Shown: in pieces, positions 6,105-16,170 of the stretch | Numbering within the stretch: the stretch's first letter is position 1 | Layout of the letters: every line of letters starts with the position of its first letter | Assembly (NCBI RefSeq): GCF_000020145.1 | Contig: NC_010644.1 | Span: 558,001-622,000 of the forward strand | DNA length: 64,000 nt | Source of the DNA: Elusimicrobium minutum Pei191 | GTDB lineage: Bacteria; Elusimicrobiota; Elusimicrobia; Elusimicrobiales; Elusimicrobiaceae | Direction: 5' to 3' | The notes under the pieces: generated by a model | Told to the model about the DNA's origin: nothing | The model's input: only the letters and a program-made list of their open reading frames with translations | The model's database searches: none | Program-made: the position numbers and the translations under genes

Positions 6105-8501
6105 ATGGAAGAAAATTTGAGAAATTTTGACAAGTTGTCTAAGAAAGAACTTTTTGATTTACAGGCCCGCGCGGGCTGGAGCCTTGTTACGGAAGAAATG
6201 GTAGCCGCGCAGGATTATTTTAAATCCATAGGCCGCGCTCCAACCCAGGCGGAGCTTGAAACAATAGCCCAAACCTGGTCCGAACATTGCAAGCACAAAA
6301 CTTTTAACGGCCCCGTTACAATGGTTAAAGACGGCAAAAAAGAAGTTATTAAAGACGGTCTTTTTAAAACAACAATTTATAAAGCCACTAAAAAATTAAA
6401 TAAGAAATGGTGCCTTTCCGTTTTTAAAGATAATGCCGGCGTAGTTGAATTCGGGCAAGGGAAAAAATGGGCTTTAGCTTTTAAGGCCGAAACGCACAAC
6501 CACCCTTGCGCGGTTGAGCCTTACGGCGGTGCGGAAACGGGCGTAGGCGGCGTTATACGTGATATTTTAGGCGTGGGCCTTGGCGCTAAACCTGTGGTTA
6601 ATACGGATATTTTTTGCTTTGCCGACCCTGATTATAAAGCTAAACTTCCCGCCGCAGCGCTGCACCCAAAGCGTATTTTCAGGGGGGTAGTTGACGGCGT
6701 AAGAGATTACGGCAACCGCATGGGTATACCTACCGCCTCAGGCGCTATTTGGTTTGACGACCGCTACGCCTTAAACCCTTTGGTTTTTGTAGGAACCATA
6801 GGCATTATGCCTACGTGGGCTATAGAAAAATCCGTTAAAGCGGGTGATTTGGTTGTGTCCATCGGCGGAAGGACCGGGCGCGACGGCTTACACGGAGCTA
6901 CGTTTTCCTCAGCTAATATTGAGGACGCGAGCGAAGTTTCCGCCGTGCAGATAGGCCACGCTATTAACGAGAAAAAAGTTTTAGATGCTATGCTCCGGCT
7001 TAGAGATAAACGTCTTTACAGAGGATGCACCGACTGCGGCGCGGGCGGGTTTTCTTCCGCCATAGGCGAACTTGGCGGGGAAACCGGCGTGCGTGTTGAC
7101 TTAAGCAAAGCTGTTTTAAAAGAAAGCAAAATAAAACCTTGGGAAATATGGGTGTCCGAATCACAGGAAAGAATGATACTCTCCGTCCCGCCCAAAAACT
7201 TAAAAGAAGTTAAAAAAATACTTGAGGCCGAGGATTGTGAGTATAGCGTAATGGGTGAATTTACAAATACCGGCAGGCTGGAAGTTTACTTCGGTAAGGA
7301 AAAAATTGTGGATCTTAGCAATGATTTTCTACACGGCGGCGTTCCTAAAATGATGAGAAAAGCCGTATGGAATACACCAAAAACAAAACCTTCCAGAATT
7401 AAAGAGATGAAAAACTACGGAGCGGTTTTACATAAAACTCTTGCCCATTTAAACACTTGCTCAAGGGAAGACGTTATAAGACAATATGACCATGAGGTGC
7501 AATCGGGTACAGTGGTAAAACCTTTACAAGGCGTTACGCATGACGGCCCGGGCGACGCTACCGTAATTTGGCCCGCCAGCGCCACGGGTAATTTAAAAGA
7601 TTATAACGGTTTTGCGGTAACGCATGGGCTTAACCCTGCTATAGGTAAAATTGACCCTTACCAAATGGCTCTTAACTGCTGTGACGAAGCGGTAAGGAAC
7701 CTGCTTTGCGTAGGCGCGGACATTAATAAAACCGCTTTCTTAGATAACTTTTGCTGGGGCAGCCCCGAAAACCCCAAACTTCTTGGGGAACTTGTGCTTT
7801 GCGCTAAAGGCTGTTATGACGGCGCCATGGCTTACTCGGCCCCTTTTATATCGGGTAAAGACAGTTTTTACAATCAAAGTAAAGACGCTAAAGGCAACGA
7901 TGTGGCCATACCCTCAACAATATTAATATCGGCTACAGCGCCTGTTCATGATATAAGAAAATCTGTTACCATGGACTTTAAGGAGGCTGCTTCAAGCGTT
8001 TATGTTGTGGGCGTAACTAAAGATGAGTTCGGCGGCAGCGTAACGGCCGATATTTTGGGACTTAAAAATATTGCGGCGCCAAAAGTTGACGCTAAAGCGG
8101 CTTTAAAAACTTACCAAAAAGTTTACAAAGTTATTTCGGGCGGTTTAGTAAACGCAGCGCATGATATCAGCCAGGGCGGCTTAGCCGCCGCGCTTTCGGA
8201 AATGTGTTTCAGCGGCGCTTATGGCGCTGAGATTAACCTTAAAAAGGTTTTAACCGAAGGCAAACTCTCCGACGGACAAATTTTATTTAGCGAATCGGCC
8301 TGCCGTTTGGTGCTTGAAGTTAACTCTGAAAATGAAAAAGCTTTTTTAAAGGCTTTAAAAGGCGTTAAGCTTTCTAAAATAGGGCAGACAAATTCAACCC
8401 CCAGCCTTATAATTAAAGGACAAAAAGGCGCGGAAGTTATTAGTGAAAAACTTTCCAAACTTAAAAAGAGCTGGCGCGATACTTTAAAAGGAGTTTTATA
8501 A
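6105..8501 (+). CDS. purL: FGAM synthase, small-type PurL synthetase subunit
   Basis: ATP-dependent conversion of FGAR to FGAM with ammonia channelled from PurQ. 798 aa, somewhat longer than the usual 720-740 aa small PurL. Motifs include QTWSEHCKHKTF, FKAETHNHPCAVEPYGGAET, GVGGVIRDILGVG, LGGETGVRVD and the second-half IAHDISQGGLA-type segment (NAAHDISQGGLAAAL). An upstream GTG at 6096 overlaps purS, but the ATG at 6105 sits eight bases after AAAGGG and is preferred. Works with purS and purQ of the same operon, the three-component arrangement. Confidence 0.95.
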   Translation: MEENLRNFDKLSKKELFDLQARAGWSLVTEEMVAAQDYFKSIGRAPTQAELETIAQTWSEHCKHKTFNGPVTMVKDGKKEVIKDGLFKTTIYKATKKLNKKWCLSVFKDNAGVVEFGQGKKWALAFKAETHNHPCAVEPYGGAETGVGGVIRDILGVGLGAKPVVNTDIFCFADPDYKAKLPAAALHPKRIFRGVVDGVRDYGNRMGIPTASGAIWFDDRYALNPLVFVGTIGIMPTWAIEKSVKAGDLVVSIGGRTGRDGLHGATFSSANIEDASEVSAVQIGHAINEKKVLDAMLRLRDKRLYRGCTDCGAGGFSSAIGELGGETGVRVDLSKAVLKESKIKPWEIWVSESQERMILSVPPKNLKEVKKILEAEDCEYSVMGEFTNTGRLEVYFGKEKIVDLSNDFLHGGVPKMMRKAVWNTPKTKPSRIKEMKNYGAVLHKTLAHLNTCSREDVIRQYDHEVQSGTVVKPLQGVTHDGPGDATVIWPASATGNLKDYNGFAVTHGLNPAIGKIDPYQMALNCCDEAVRNLLCVGADINKTAFLDNFCWGSPENPKLLGELVLCAKGCYDGAMAYSAPFISGKDSFYNQSKDAKGNDVAIPSTILISATAPVHDIRKSVTMDFKEAASSVYVVGVTKDEFGGSVTADILGLKNIAAPKVDAKAALKTYQKVYKVISGGLVNAAHDISQGGLAAALSEMCFSGAYGAEINLKKVLTEGKLSDGQILFSESACRLVLEVNSENEKAFLKALKGVKLSKIGQTNSTPSLIIKGQKGAEVISEKLSKLKKSWRDTLKGVL

Positions 8502-8503
8502 TT

Positions 8504-9109
8504 ATGAATAAAAAAATTATTTCTTTGTTTTTGTTTGCAACATTTACTGCTAATGTTTTTGCATTATCGTTGCCTGATTGCCAAACGGCGTTAAAAAACG
8601 CACAGGCTAACGCTGCTTTTAAGTTTGATTTTGAAGGCGATAAAAAGGAAGAGTTTTTCCTTTTATGTAAAGAGGACGAGCAGGTAAGCTCTAAAATAGT
8701 TAAAGGTAAAAAAGTTTTAAGCTCCGCTAAACTTAGTGTAAAAGACGGGCAGTTTGATATTGTCAAGGCTATACCTGTTAATTATGATTACGGCGCGGGT
8801 AAAAAAATTGTTATGGTTGAATTCGCTTACTTGGGCGTTTTGTGTAAGGAACAGCGTTCCATTTATCTTTTTGTAAATAAAGGTAAAATAGAAAGCCAAA
8901 TTTCCGCTCCGTATAACATAGGCTGCGTTAATGAAAAAACAGAATCACAGGTTATTTTTAACACTAACCAAAAAACTGTTATGGTTTACCAAACTTATGA
9001 AAAACACGCTCCGCTTGAAAATTCGGTAATACTTGCCGAGCAGTATAAAAAACTTCAGTCCGTGGCGGATTGGAATAAAGATTTTAAAATAGTTTTTGAG
9101 GGTAAATAA
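8504..9109 (+). CDS. hypothetical secreted protein inserted in the purine operon
   Basis: 201 aa, no family recognised. The N-terminus MNKKIISLFLFATFTANVFA is a signal peptide with cleavage expected after VFA. The mature part contains FDFEGDKKEEFFLLC and alternating hydrophobic strands, suggesting a beta-rich periplasmic domain; five cysteines (after cleavage) could form disulfides. It lies two bases after purL and one base before purQ, with AGGAG upstream, so it is co-transcribed and spaced like the enzymes around it. No role in purine synthesis is evident for an exported protein. It may be a recent insertion or a gene controlled with nucleotide demand. Confidence 0.8.
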   Translation: MNKKIISLFLFATFTANVFALSLPDCQTALKNAQANAAFKFDFEGDKKEEFFLLCKEDEQVSSKIVKGKKVLSSAKLSVKDGQFDIVKAIPVNYDYGAGKKIVMVEFAYLGVLCKEQRSIYLFVNKGKIESQISAPYNIGCVNEKTESQVIFNTNQKTVMVYQTYEKHAPLENSVILAEQYKKLQSVADWNKDFKIVFEGK

Positions 9110-9110
9110 A

Positions 9111-9857
9111 ATGAAGAAAAAAGCAAAAGCTATAGTTGTGCGCACAGCGGGCATAAACTGCGATATTGAAAGCGTTAACGCTTTGAAAATGGTGGGCGTG
9201 CAAACGGATTTAGCACACACTAATGAAATTGTGTCGGGCAAAGTAAAACTTACAAATTGTGATATTTTGGTTTTCCCCGGCGGGTTTTCTTACGGGGATG
9301 ATATCGCCGGTGGTAAAATATGGTCCGTTCACATGTCCAAAGTGTTTAAAGATATTTCTACGGTAATAGATTCCGGCCGTCCGGTTATGGGTATTTGTAA
9401 CGGTTTTCAAGTTTTAACAAAACTTGGGTTTTTGCCGACAAACAAGGAACATAAACAGGTTGCCAGTTTAACCTTTAACGACAGCGGCGTTTTTATAGAT
9501 AAATGGGTAAAACTTAAAGTTAATAAAAGCAGCCCGTGTATTTTTACCAAAGGGCTTGACGATGTTATTGAACTTCCCATAGCGCACGGCGAAGGTAAAA
9601 TTATTATTGACGATAAAAAGGTTTTGCAAAATATTGTCGCCGCCAACGCGGTTGCGCTTACTTATGAAGATAACCCCAACGGCAGTGTGCTTGATATAGC
9701 GGGGCTTTGCAATGATAAAGGAAACTGTTTCGGCCTTATGCCTCACCCCGAAAGATATGCCGAGCCTTTTCACCACCCCGCGTGGACAAGAAAAGAGATG
9801 CGAGACGCTAAAGCCGCGGGGCTTATGATATTTAAAAACGCTGTGAAATATTTGTAA
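9111..9857 (+). CDS. purQ: FGAM synthase glutaminase subunit PurQ
   Basis: Class I glutamine amidotransferase that releases ammonia for PurL. 248 aa. The triad is intact: the Cys of MGICNGFQ (residue 96) and the His and Glu of MPHPERY near the C-terminus. FPGGFSYGDDIAGG is the usual oxyanion-strand region. A TTG 15 bases upstream is in frame, but the ATG at 9111, eight bases after GAGGG, gives the normal N-terminus. The intact triad contrasts with the altered glutaminase site in PurF next door. Confidence 0.95.
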   Translation: MKKKAKAIVVRTAGINCDIESVNALKMVGVQTDLAHTNEIVSGKVKLTNCDILVFPGGFSYGDDIAGGKIWSVHMSKVFKDISTVIDSGRPVMGICNGFQVLTKLGFLPTNKEHKQVASLTFNDSGVFIDKWVKLKVNKSSPCIFTKGLDDVIELPIAHGEGKIIIDDKKVLQNIVAANAVALTYEDNPNGSVLDIAGLCNDKGNCFGLMPHPERYAEPFHHPAWTRKEMRDAKAAGLMIFKNAVKYL

Positions 9858-9884
9858 TTTTATAATAGAAAAGGAGAGTTTTTT

Positions 9885-11261
9885 ATGGGTGGAATTATAG
9901 GTTTGCAGGGAACGCAGGACGCGGCGCAAATGATACACGTTGGGCTTTTGACTCTTCAGCACAGAGGGCAGGAAAGCAGCGGCATAGCCGTTGAAAAAGA
10001 AGACGGGGATTTTTTTAATTATCATATGTCAGACGGGCTTGTAATGGGGAAATACACTCCCGCTATTTTAGAAACCCTAAAAGGCACTAGCGCGATAGGC
10101 CATGTCAGATATCCTACAACAGGTATAAAAAGCGGACTTACTGACGCACAACCGTTTTTATTTAAATGTGCCCACGGCAGCATAGCCATAGCTTTAAGCG
10201 GCAATATAGTTAATACTGAGGCTTTGCGCGCCAAATTAGCTAAAGAAGGCTCCATTTTCCAACATTCCTCCGAAACTGAACTTATAGTACACCTTATAGC
10301 GCGCGAAAAGTTACCCATTGAAAACGCCTTAAAAAAGGCTCTTAACAAAATAGAAGGCGGTTACGGCGGTATAATGCTTTTTAAAGGCAAATTAATAGCG
10401 TTCCGCGATCCGTACGGAATAAGGCCTTTGGTGCTTGGCAAAATAGGCAAAAATTTTATGGTAGCTTCCGAAACTTCCGCCATTGAAGTGCTTGGCGGTA
10501 AGTATATAAGAGATGTGGAACCAGCCGAAATCCTGGTTATAGAAAAAGGCAAACTTTCAAGCGGCTTTTTTACGCAGCCTAAAAAAGAAAATAATTGTAT
10601 TTTTGAGCAGGTCTATTTTTCCAGGCCGGACAGCATTGTAAGGGGATTTTCCGTGGCTGAGGCTAGAATGTCCATGGGACGCAAACTTGCGCAGCAAATG
10701 AAGGATATAAAGGCTGATATTGTTATGCCGGTGCCGGATTCGGGCTTTTTCGCGGCTTTGGGTTTTGCCAAAGAATCGGGCATTCCTTTTGAAATGGGTT
10801 TGGTAAGGAACCATTATATGGGGCGTTCCTTTATCAAATCAACACAGCATATGCGCGAAGTAGTGGCAAAGCTTAAATTATTTCCCATAGGCGGTATAGT
10901 AAAAGGTAAAAACATTATTTTAATAGACGATTCGATAGTGCGCGGCACAACGGCTAAAAAGATGATCAATATGCTTAAAGAGCACGGCGTTAAAAATATT
11001 CATTTTGCAGTAACGTCGCCTCCTATCATAGCGCCTTGCTTTTACGGTATAAATACACCAAGCAAAAGTGAGCTGATATATTGTAATATGTCTCATGAGC
11101 AGATTGTAAAAGAAATAGGCGTTACAAGCTTGCATTTAATAACAATTAAAAACGCGGCGGACGCCTGCGGCGGCATAAGCGGTTGCCAAGGCTTTTGCAG
11201 CGCTTGTTTTACGGACAAATATCCTACAAAAATATCAAAGTCAACAAGGGAGGCAAGATGA
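9885..11261 (+). CDS. purF: amidophosphoribosyltransferase with a degenerate glutaminase site
   Basis: First committed purine step: PRPP to phosphoribosylamine. 458 aa. The PRTase half is convincing (PVPDSGFFAALGFA, LVRNHYMGRSFI, IILIDDSIVRGTT), and C-terminal cysteines in GCQGFCSACFTDKYP match Fe-S-type PurF. The N-terminal nucleophile domain keeps LQHRGQESSG and GHVRYPTTG. However, the chain starts M-G-G-I-I-G where the family has the catalytic Cys (CGI), the oxyanion NG of HNGN is LSGN (S105), and the SDSE-type Asp is Glu (E130). This predicts an ammonia-dependent enzyme. A strong AAGGAGAG fixes the start and no upstream Cys start exists. Confidence 0.9.
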   Translation: MGGIIGLQGTQDAAQMIHVGLLTLQHRGQESSGIAVEKEDGDFFNYHMSDGLVMGKYTPAILETLKGTSAIGHVRYPTTGIKSGLTDAQPFLFKCAHGSIAIALSGNIVNTEALRAKLAKEGSIFQHSSETELIVHLIAREKLPIENALKKALNKIEGGYGGIMLFKGKLIAFRDPYGIRPLVLGKIGKNFMVASETSAIEVLGGKYIRDVEPAEILVIEKGKLSSGFFTQPKKENNCIFEQVYFSRPDSIVRGFSVAEARMSMGRKLAQQMKDIKADIVMPVPDSGFFAALGFAKESGIPFEMGLVRNHYMGRSFIKSTQHMREVVAKLKLFPIGGIVKGKNIILIDDSIVRGTTAKKMINMLKEHGVKNIHFAVTSPPIIAPCFYGINTPSKSELIYCNMSHEQIVKEIGVTSLHLITIKNAADACGGISGCQGFCSACFTDKYPTKISKSTREAR

Positions 11262-12505
11262 AAGTATTAGTCATAGGGTCAGGCGGACGAGAGCACGCCA
11301 TAGCGTGGAAACTCCTTAACAGTTTAAAAACTTCCGTAATATATTCCACCGTTCAGGCGGCGGAAGAAGGGAAAATACAATATGTTAAAGAAGATATTTC
11401 CGATAAAAATAAAATTTTAAATTTTTGTGAAAGTAAAAATATTGACCTTGTAGTTATCGGGCCCGAAGCTCCTTTAGCGGAAGGCTTGGCTGATTTATTA
11501 AGGGAAAATAATATTAAAGTTTTCGGTCCGGTGCTCGCCGGCGCTAAATTGGAAAACTCTAAAGAATTTTCCAAAGAGTTTATGGTTAAATATTCTATTC
11601 CCACGGCTAAATACACAGTTTGCAAAAGCTCGGAAGAGGCAAAAAAACTGGTGGCTGAACACCCGCTTCCTTTAGTTGTAAAGGCCGACGGCCTTGCCGC
11701 GGGTAAAGGCGTGCGCATTTGCATAACCCGTGAGGAAGCTGTTGAAGCCGTTGTTGATTTTATGGATAAAAAGATATTCGGCAACGCTGGATGCTGCGTT
11801 GTTATAGAAGAATATCTTTTAGGGCCCGAACTCAGCGTAATGGGTTTTGTTGACGGTGAACATTATCTTCTTATGCCTATAAGCCGTGATTACAAAAGGC
11901 TTGGCGAAGATAACCGCGGCCCCAACACAGGCGGCATGGGCGCGTATTGTCCCGTAACGGAAATTAAAAAAGAAGATATCGATTTTATTAAAAAGAATGT
12001 TTTTGATAAAGTTGTAACCGGTTTAAAAGCGGAAAAAATAGATTTTTGCGGCATTATTTACGCGGGCATAATGATAACGGCTGATGGCCCGAAAGTGCTT
12101 GAATTTAACTGCCGCTTAGGCGACCCGGAGGCAGAGGCTATTTTACCTATGATTAAAACAGATTTCTTGGATATTTTGCTTGCCTGCGTAGATAAAAAGC
12201 TTGACACTATTAAAATGGAAACCTTTGAAGGTTCCTCAATTTGCGTTATACTTGCCAGTGAAGGTTACCCCACTAACCCTAAAATAGGAAGGGAAATTAC
12301 CGGCCTTGAAAATGTAAAAGGCATTGTTTTTCACTCCGGCACAAGGGTTGAGGGTAATAAATATTACACTAACGGCGGACGTGTGTTAGCGGTAGTTGAA
12401 ACAGGTGCTAATTTAGAAGAAGTAAGAAACAAAGTTTATTATGAAATAGAAAAAATACGCTTTGAAGGCATGCAGTTTAGAAAAGATGTCGGGATTAAAA
12501 AATGA
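11258..12505 (+). CDS. purD: phosphoribosylamine-glycine ligase
   Basis: ATP-grasp enzyme joining glycine to phosphoribosylamine to give GAR. 415 aa. Start MKVLVIGSGGREHAIAWKL is typical; further motifs are GPEAPLAEGLAD, KADGLAAGKGV, GPELSVMGFVDG, NRGPNTGGMGAYCP and LEFNCRLGDPEAE (metal/ATP site). The ATG at 11258 overlaps the purF stop as ATGA, with GGGAGG before it, and is preferred to an in-frame ATG at 11183 inside purF. Confidence 0.96.
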   Translation: MKVLVIGSGGREHAIAWKLLNSLKTSVIYSTVQAAEEGKIQYVKEDISDKNKILNFCESKNIDLVVIGPEAPLAEGLADLLRENNIKVFGPVLAGAKLENSKEFSKEFMVKYSIPTAKYTVCKSSEEAKKLVAEHPLPLVVKADGLAAGKGVRICITREEAVEAVVDFMDKKIFGNAGCCVVIEEYLLGPELSVMGFVDGEHYLLMPISRDYKRLGEDNRGPNTGGMGAYCPVTEIKKEDIDFIKKNVFDKVVTGLKAEKIDFCGIIYAGIMITADGPKVLEFNCRLGDPEAEAILPMIKTDFLDILLACVDKKLDTIKMETFEGSSICVILASEGYPTNPKIGREITGLENVKGIVFHSGTRVEGNKYYTNGGRVLAVVETGANLEEVRNKVYYEIEKIRFEGMQFRKDVGIKK

Positions 12506-12978
12506 CAAAAGTCCTTATTTTAATGGGCAGCCAGAGCGATTTAAAAACTATGCAAAAAGCATCAGACTTTCTTAAGGAGTTTGGAGTTAAGCACTCCCTT
12601 AAGATATGTTCGGCGCACCGTTCGCCAAAATACTTGCACAAATTAATGGAAGAATATGAAGAGGCTGATGTTTTTATAGCCGGCGCCGGTATGGCGGCCC
12701 ATTTAGCGGGCGTTGTTGCTAGTTTAACCGTTAAACCCGTTATAGGCGTGCCTTTAAGCGGCGGGGCGTTAAACGGCATTGACGCTTTATATTCCACGGT
12801 TCAAATGCCGCCGGGTATGCCGGTAGCCACGGTAGCGGTGGACGGGGCTAAAAACGCGGCCGTGCTGGCGGTACAAATTTTAGCTCTTAAGGATAAGGCT
12901 TTAAACGAAAAACTTGTGCAGGGCAGGATTTTGCAGGAAAAAGAAATTATTGAAAAAAATAAACAGGATAAAAAATGA
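12502..12978 (+). CDS. purE: phosphoribosylaminoimidazole carboxylase PurE
   Basis: Produces CAIR. 158 aa with LILMGSQSDLKTM, CSAHRSPKYL and AGAGMAAHLAGVVA (substrate loops) and STVQMPPGMPVATVAV. No purK lies in the operon. Either PurK is elsewhere (class I) or this is a class II PurE that uses CO2 and AIR directly; the sequence alone does not settle this for me. Overlaps purD (4 bp) and purM (4 bp). Confidence 0.94.
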   Translation: MTKVLILMGSQSDLKTMQKASDFLKEFGVKHSLKICSAHRSPKYLHKLMEEYEEADVFIAGAGMAAHLAGVVASLTVKPVIGVPLSGGALNGIDALYSTVQMPPGMPVATVAVDGAKNAAVLAVQILALKDKALNEKLVQGRILQEKEIIEKNKQDKK

Positions 12979-13934
12979 GCACGTATAAAAAAGCAGGCGT
13001 TGATATCGTAGCAGGTGATAAGTTTGTTGATTTTATAGCCACAAAAACAAAAGGCATAGGCGGTTTTGCGGGACTTATGAAAAACCCCGCCAACAAAGAA
13101 TACAGCATGGTAGCTTCTACGGACGGTGTAGGAACAAAGCTTAAACTTGCTTTTATGTTAGGCAAGCATGATACAATAGGGATTGACCTTGTTGCCATGT
13201 GCGTTAACGACCTTGTGGTTTGCGGCGCTACTCCTTTATTTTTCTTAGATTATTATGCTACAGGTAAAATAGATTTAAAAACATCCAAACAAATTATTGA
13301 AGGTATTTTAGAAGGCTGCAGGCAGGCGAACTGCGCTCTTTTAGGGGGCGAAACCGCCGAAATGCCGGGCTTTTATCAAGCGGGCGAATATGACCTGGCC
13401 GGGTTTTCGGTAGGCATGGTAAAAAATAAAGAAATTATTGACGGCAAAAAAATTAAAGAAGGCGATATTTTGCTTGCTCTTCCTTCAAGCGGCTTTCATT
13501 CAAACGGATATTCTTTGGTGCGTCACATTTTTGGCAAAGAGCTTAAAAAATACGCTGAGCAGCTTTTAACGCCTACCAAAATTTACGTTCAGGAAGTTTT
13601 AAAACTTAAAACCGCGCTTGAAAAAGCCAAAATGCCCATATTGGGAATGGCGCATATTACGGGCAGCGGCCTTCCGGGCAATGTGCCTAGGTTTTTGCCC
13701 TCGGGTGTTGGCGCTTATTTAGACACAAGCAAATGGCAAGTGCCCGAGATAATGAATATTTTGCAAAAAAAGGGCAAAATTTCCGCAAAAGAAATGTATA
13801 ACACGTTTAATATGGGGCTTGGCATGGTTATTTGCGTTCGCCCGCAGGCTGTTAAAGCCGCTAAAAAAGCGTTGCCGCAATTATTAGAAGTAGGCGTTAT
13901 TGTTAAAGGCGGCGATAAGGTTATTTTAGATTAA
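12975..13934 (+). CDS. purM: phosphoribosylformylglycinamidine cyclo-ligase
   Basis: Closes FGAM to AIR with ATP. 319 aa. MSTYKKAGVDIVAGD is the classic start, followed by STDGVGTKLKLA, GIDLVAMCVNDLVVCGA, LLGGETAEMPGFYQ and HITGSGLPGNVPR. It overlaps purE as ATGA. A 42-bp gap separates it from purN, the largest spacing in this half of the operon. Confidence 0.96.
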   Translation: MSTYKKAGVDIVAGDKFVDFIATKTKGIGGFAGLMKNPANKEYSMVASTDGVGTKLKLAFMLGKHDTIGIDLVAMCVNDLVVCGATPLFFLDYYATGKIDLKTSKQIIEGILEGCRQANCALLGGETAEMPGFYQAGEYDLAGFSVGMVKNKEIIDGKKIKEGDILLALPSSGFHSNGYSLVRHIFGKELKKYAEQLLTPTKIYVQEVLKLKTALEKAKMPILGMAHITGSGLPGNVPRFLPSGVGAYLDTSKWQVPEIMNILQKKGKISAKEMYNTFNMGLGMVICVRPQAVKAAKKALPQLLEVGVIVKGGDKVILD

Positions 13935-13976
13935 ACATCAAATCTTGTTTTTAATTATTCTGATTTTGGAGCAGGT

Positions 13977-14540
13977 ATGAGCGGTAAAAAAATTGTTGTG
14001 TTTGCCAGCGGCGGAGGTAGTAATTTTCAAGCTCTTTACTACGCGTCCCAAAACAAAATTTTTAACGCGGATATTGTGCTTTTAGTAGCTTCCAAAGAAG
14101 GTATTGGAGCGGTTGAAAAAGCAAAAAAAATGGGGATAGACGTTTTTGTAGAAAATCAAAACACTTCCACGGCGTCCGTTATTAAAAAATATAAGCCTGA
14201 TTTAATATGTCTGGCGGGTTATCTTAAAATGATACCGCAGGAAATTTTAGATATTTGCCCGGTTATAAATATTCACCCCGCGCTTTTGCCTGAGTTCGGC
14301 GGCAAAGGCATGTACGGACACCATGTACATGAGGCGGTTATAAAAGCGGGTGCGGCAAAAAGCGGCGCGACGGTGCATTTTGTAAACGCTGAATATGATG
14401 ACGGCCCCATAATTTTGCAGGAAAATATTTTGGTTGAAAAAAATATGGACGCTAAGGCTTTAGCGTCCGCTGTTTTAAAAGTTGAGCATAAAATTTACCC
14501 GCTTGCGGTTAAGAAATTTTTTGAGGAGAATATAACGTGA
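13977..14540 (+). CDS. purN: phosphoribosylglycinamide formyltransferase
   Basis: Transfers formyl from 10-formyl-THF to GAR. 187 aa, normal length. Motifs are VFASGGGSNFQAL (GAR phosphate loop), LICLAGYLKMIP, INIHPALLPEFGGKGMYG (catalytic Asn/His), GATVHFVNAEYDDGPIILQ (catalytic Asp). GGAG precedes the ATG. Overlaps purH by 4 bp (GTGA). Confidence 0.95.
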   Translation: MSGKKIVVFASGGGSNFQALYYASQNKIFNADIVLLVASKEGIGAVEKAKKMGIDVFVENQNTSTASVIKKYKPDLICLAGYLKMIPQEILDICPVINIHPALLPEFGGKGMYGHHVHEAVIKAGAAKSGATVHFVNAEYDDGPIILQENILVEKNMDAKALASAVLKVEHKIYPLAVKKFFEENIT

Positions 14541-16090
14541 CTCAGGAACGCAAAATTAAAAGGGCTTTAATTTCAGTATCAGATAAAACAGGGCTTGAGG
14601 TTTTTGCTAAAGGCCTTCATAAATTAGGCGTTGAACTTGTTTCAACGAGCGGCACGGCTAAATTTTTAAAAGCCGCGGGCCTTCCCGTTCGTGATTTAAG
14701 CGACCTTACCGGATTTCCCGAAATATTAGACGGACGTGTTAAAACCCTTCATCCCCGTGTTCACGGCGCTATTTTATATAAACGGGACGATGATGCCCAT
14801 TGCAAGGTAATTAAAGATATGGGCATTGAAGATATTGATATGCTTGTTGTTAATCTCTATCCTTTTAGGGAAACCGCCGCTAAAGCCAAACACAGTTTTG
14901 ACGCCGAGGTTATTGAAAATATTGATATAGGCGGGCCTTCAATGTTAAGAAGCGCGGCTAAAAATTTTGCCCACGTGGCGGTACTTTGCCGTCCCAAAGA
15001 TTATGAAGTAGTTTTAAGTGAGATGGCGGCTTCTCAGGGGGCGCTTTCTTACGCTACAAGGCAGCGTCTTTGCGTGGAAGCTTTTACCCATACGGCTGAG
15101 TATGACGCCGCCATAAGCGAAGAATTTAAAAAAGGCTTAAATCATGAATTTCCCGAAAGTAAAATTGTTGTTTTACATAAAACACAGGATTTGAGATACG
15201 GCGAAAATCCGCACCAGAAAGCGGTCCTTTATTCACAAAAAAAAGATTTTTCTTTCGAACAATTGCATGGCAAAGAACTTTCTTATAATAATATTTTAGA
15301 CGCTTTTGGCACTTGGGACGCTGTTTGCGATTTTGATTTGCCCGCCTGCGTTATATTTAAACACGTTACGCCTTGCGGCATAGGAACGGGGAAAGTTTTA
15401 ACCGAAGCCTTTAATAACGCCTGGGCGTGTGATCCTAAATCCGCCTTTGGCGGTATTATAGCTTTAAATAAACCTATGCAGCGTGATATAGCAGAGGCTA
15501 TAAGCAAAGTGTTTATTGAGGCTGTCTGCGCGCCAGATTACGACTTGGAATCTTTGGAAATTTTAAAACAGAAAAAGAATATCCGCATATTAAAAAGAAA
15601 CTCACCTTTAAGCGCGGCTTACCAGCTTAAATCGGTTGGCGACGAAGTGCTTTTACAGCAGCCCGACAGAACGCTTCTTCTTGACAACAAATGGGACTGC
15701 GTTACAAAACGTAAACCCACCGAGGAAGAGGATAAGGCTTTAAAATTCGCCTGGGCCTCGGTAAAACACGTTAAATCAAACGCTGTTATTTTAACTTCCG
15801 AAAGCGCCTCCGTAGGTATCGGCGCGGGGCAGATGAGCAGGGTGGACAGCGTTAAAATGGCCGGTATGAAATTTGAAGAATATTTGCAGGAAAATAAGAA
15901 GCCTAAAGTTTTAGTAATAGGGTCGGACGCGTTTTTCCCATTCCGGGACGGCGTTGACGCGGCCGCCAAACTTGGAGTAAGCGCAATAGTTCAGCCCGGC
16001 GGATCAGTACGGGACGAGGAAGCCATTGCCGCTGCCGATGAGCACGGCATAGCCATGATTTTTACTGGCTTAAGGCACTTTAGACATTAA
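14537..16090 (+). CDS. purH: bifunctional AICAR formyltransferase / IMP cyclohydrolase
   Basis: Last two steps to IMP. 517 aa. The N-terminal cyclohydrolase domain shows [39 protein letters not shown] and VVNLYPF. The C-terminal transformylase domain shows [21 protein letters not shown] (Lys-His pair, usually KHANPCG), [11 protein letters not shown] and the end [11 protein letters not shown] start overlapping purN. Last gene of the operon. purA and purB are not in the window. Confidence 0.96.
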   Translation: MTQERKIKRALISVSDKTGLEVFAKGLHKLGVELVSTSGTAKFLKAAGLPVRDLSDLTGFPEILDGRVKTLHPRVHGAILYKRDDDAHCKVIKDMGIEDIDMLVVNLYPFRETAAKAKHSFDAEVIENIDIGGPSMLRSAAKNFAHVAVLCRPKDYEVVLSEMAASQGALSYATRQRLCVEAFTHTAEYDAAISEEFKKGLNHEFPESKIVVLHKTQDLRYGENPHQKAVLYSQKKDFSFEQLHGKELSYNNILDAFGTWDAVCDFDLPACVIFKHVTPCGIGTGKVLTEAFNNAWACDPKSAFGGIIALNKPMQRDIAEAISKVFIEAVCAPDYDLESLEILKQKKNIRILKRNSPLSAAYQLKSVGDEVLLQQPDRTLLLDNKWDCVTKRKPTEEEDKALKFAWASVKHVKSNAVILTSESASVGIGAGQMSRVDSVKMAGMKFEEYLQENKKPKVLVIGSDAFFPFRDGVDAAAKLGVSAIVQPGGSVRDEEAIAAADEHGIAMIFTGLRHFRH

Positions 16091-16170
16091 TAAAAGTTTA
16101 GGAATTTTTTTGAATTTTAGTAAAAGATATCTATGCTTTTTAAACATAATAAGAATAAGCGAAAGGAAAA

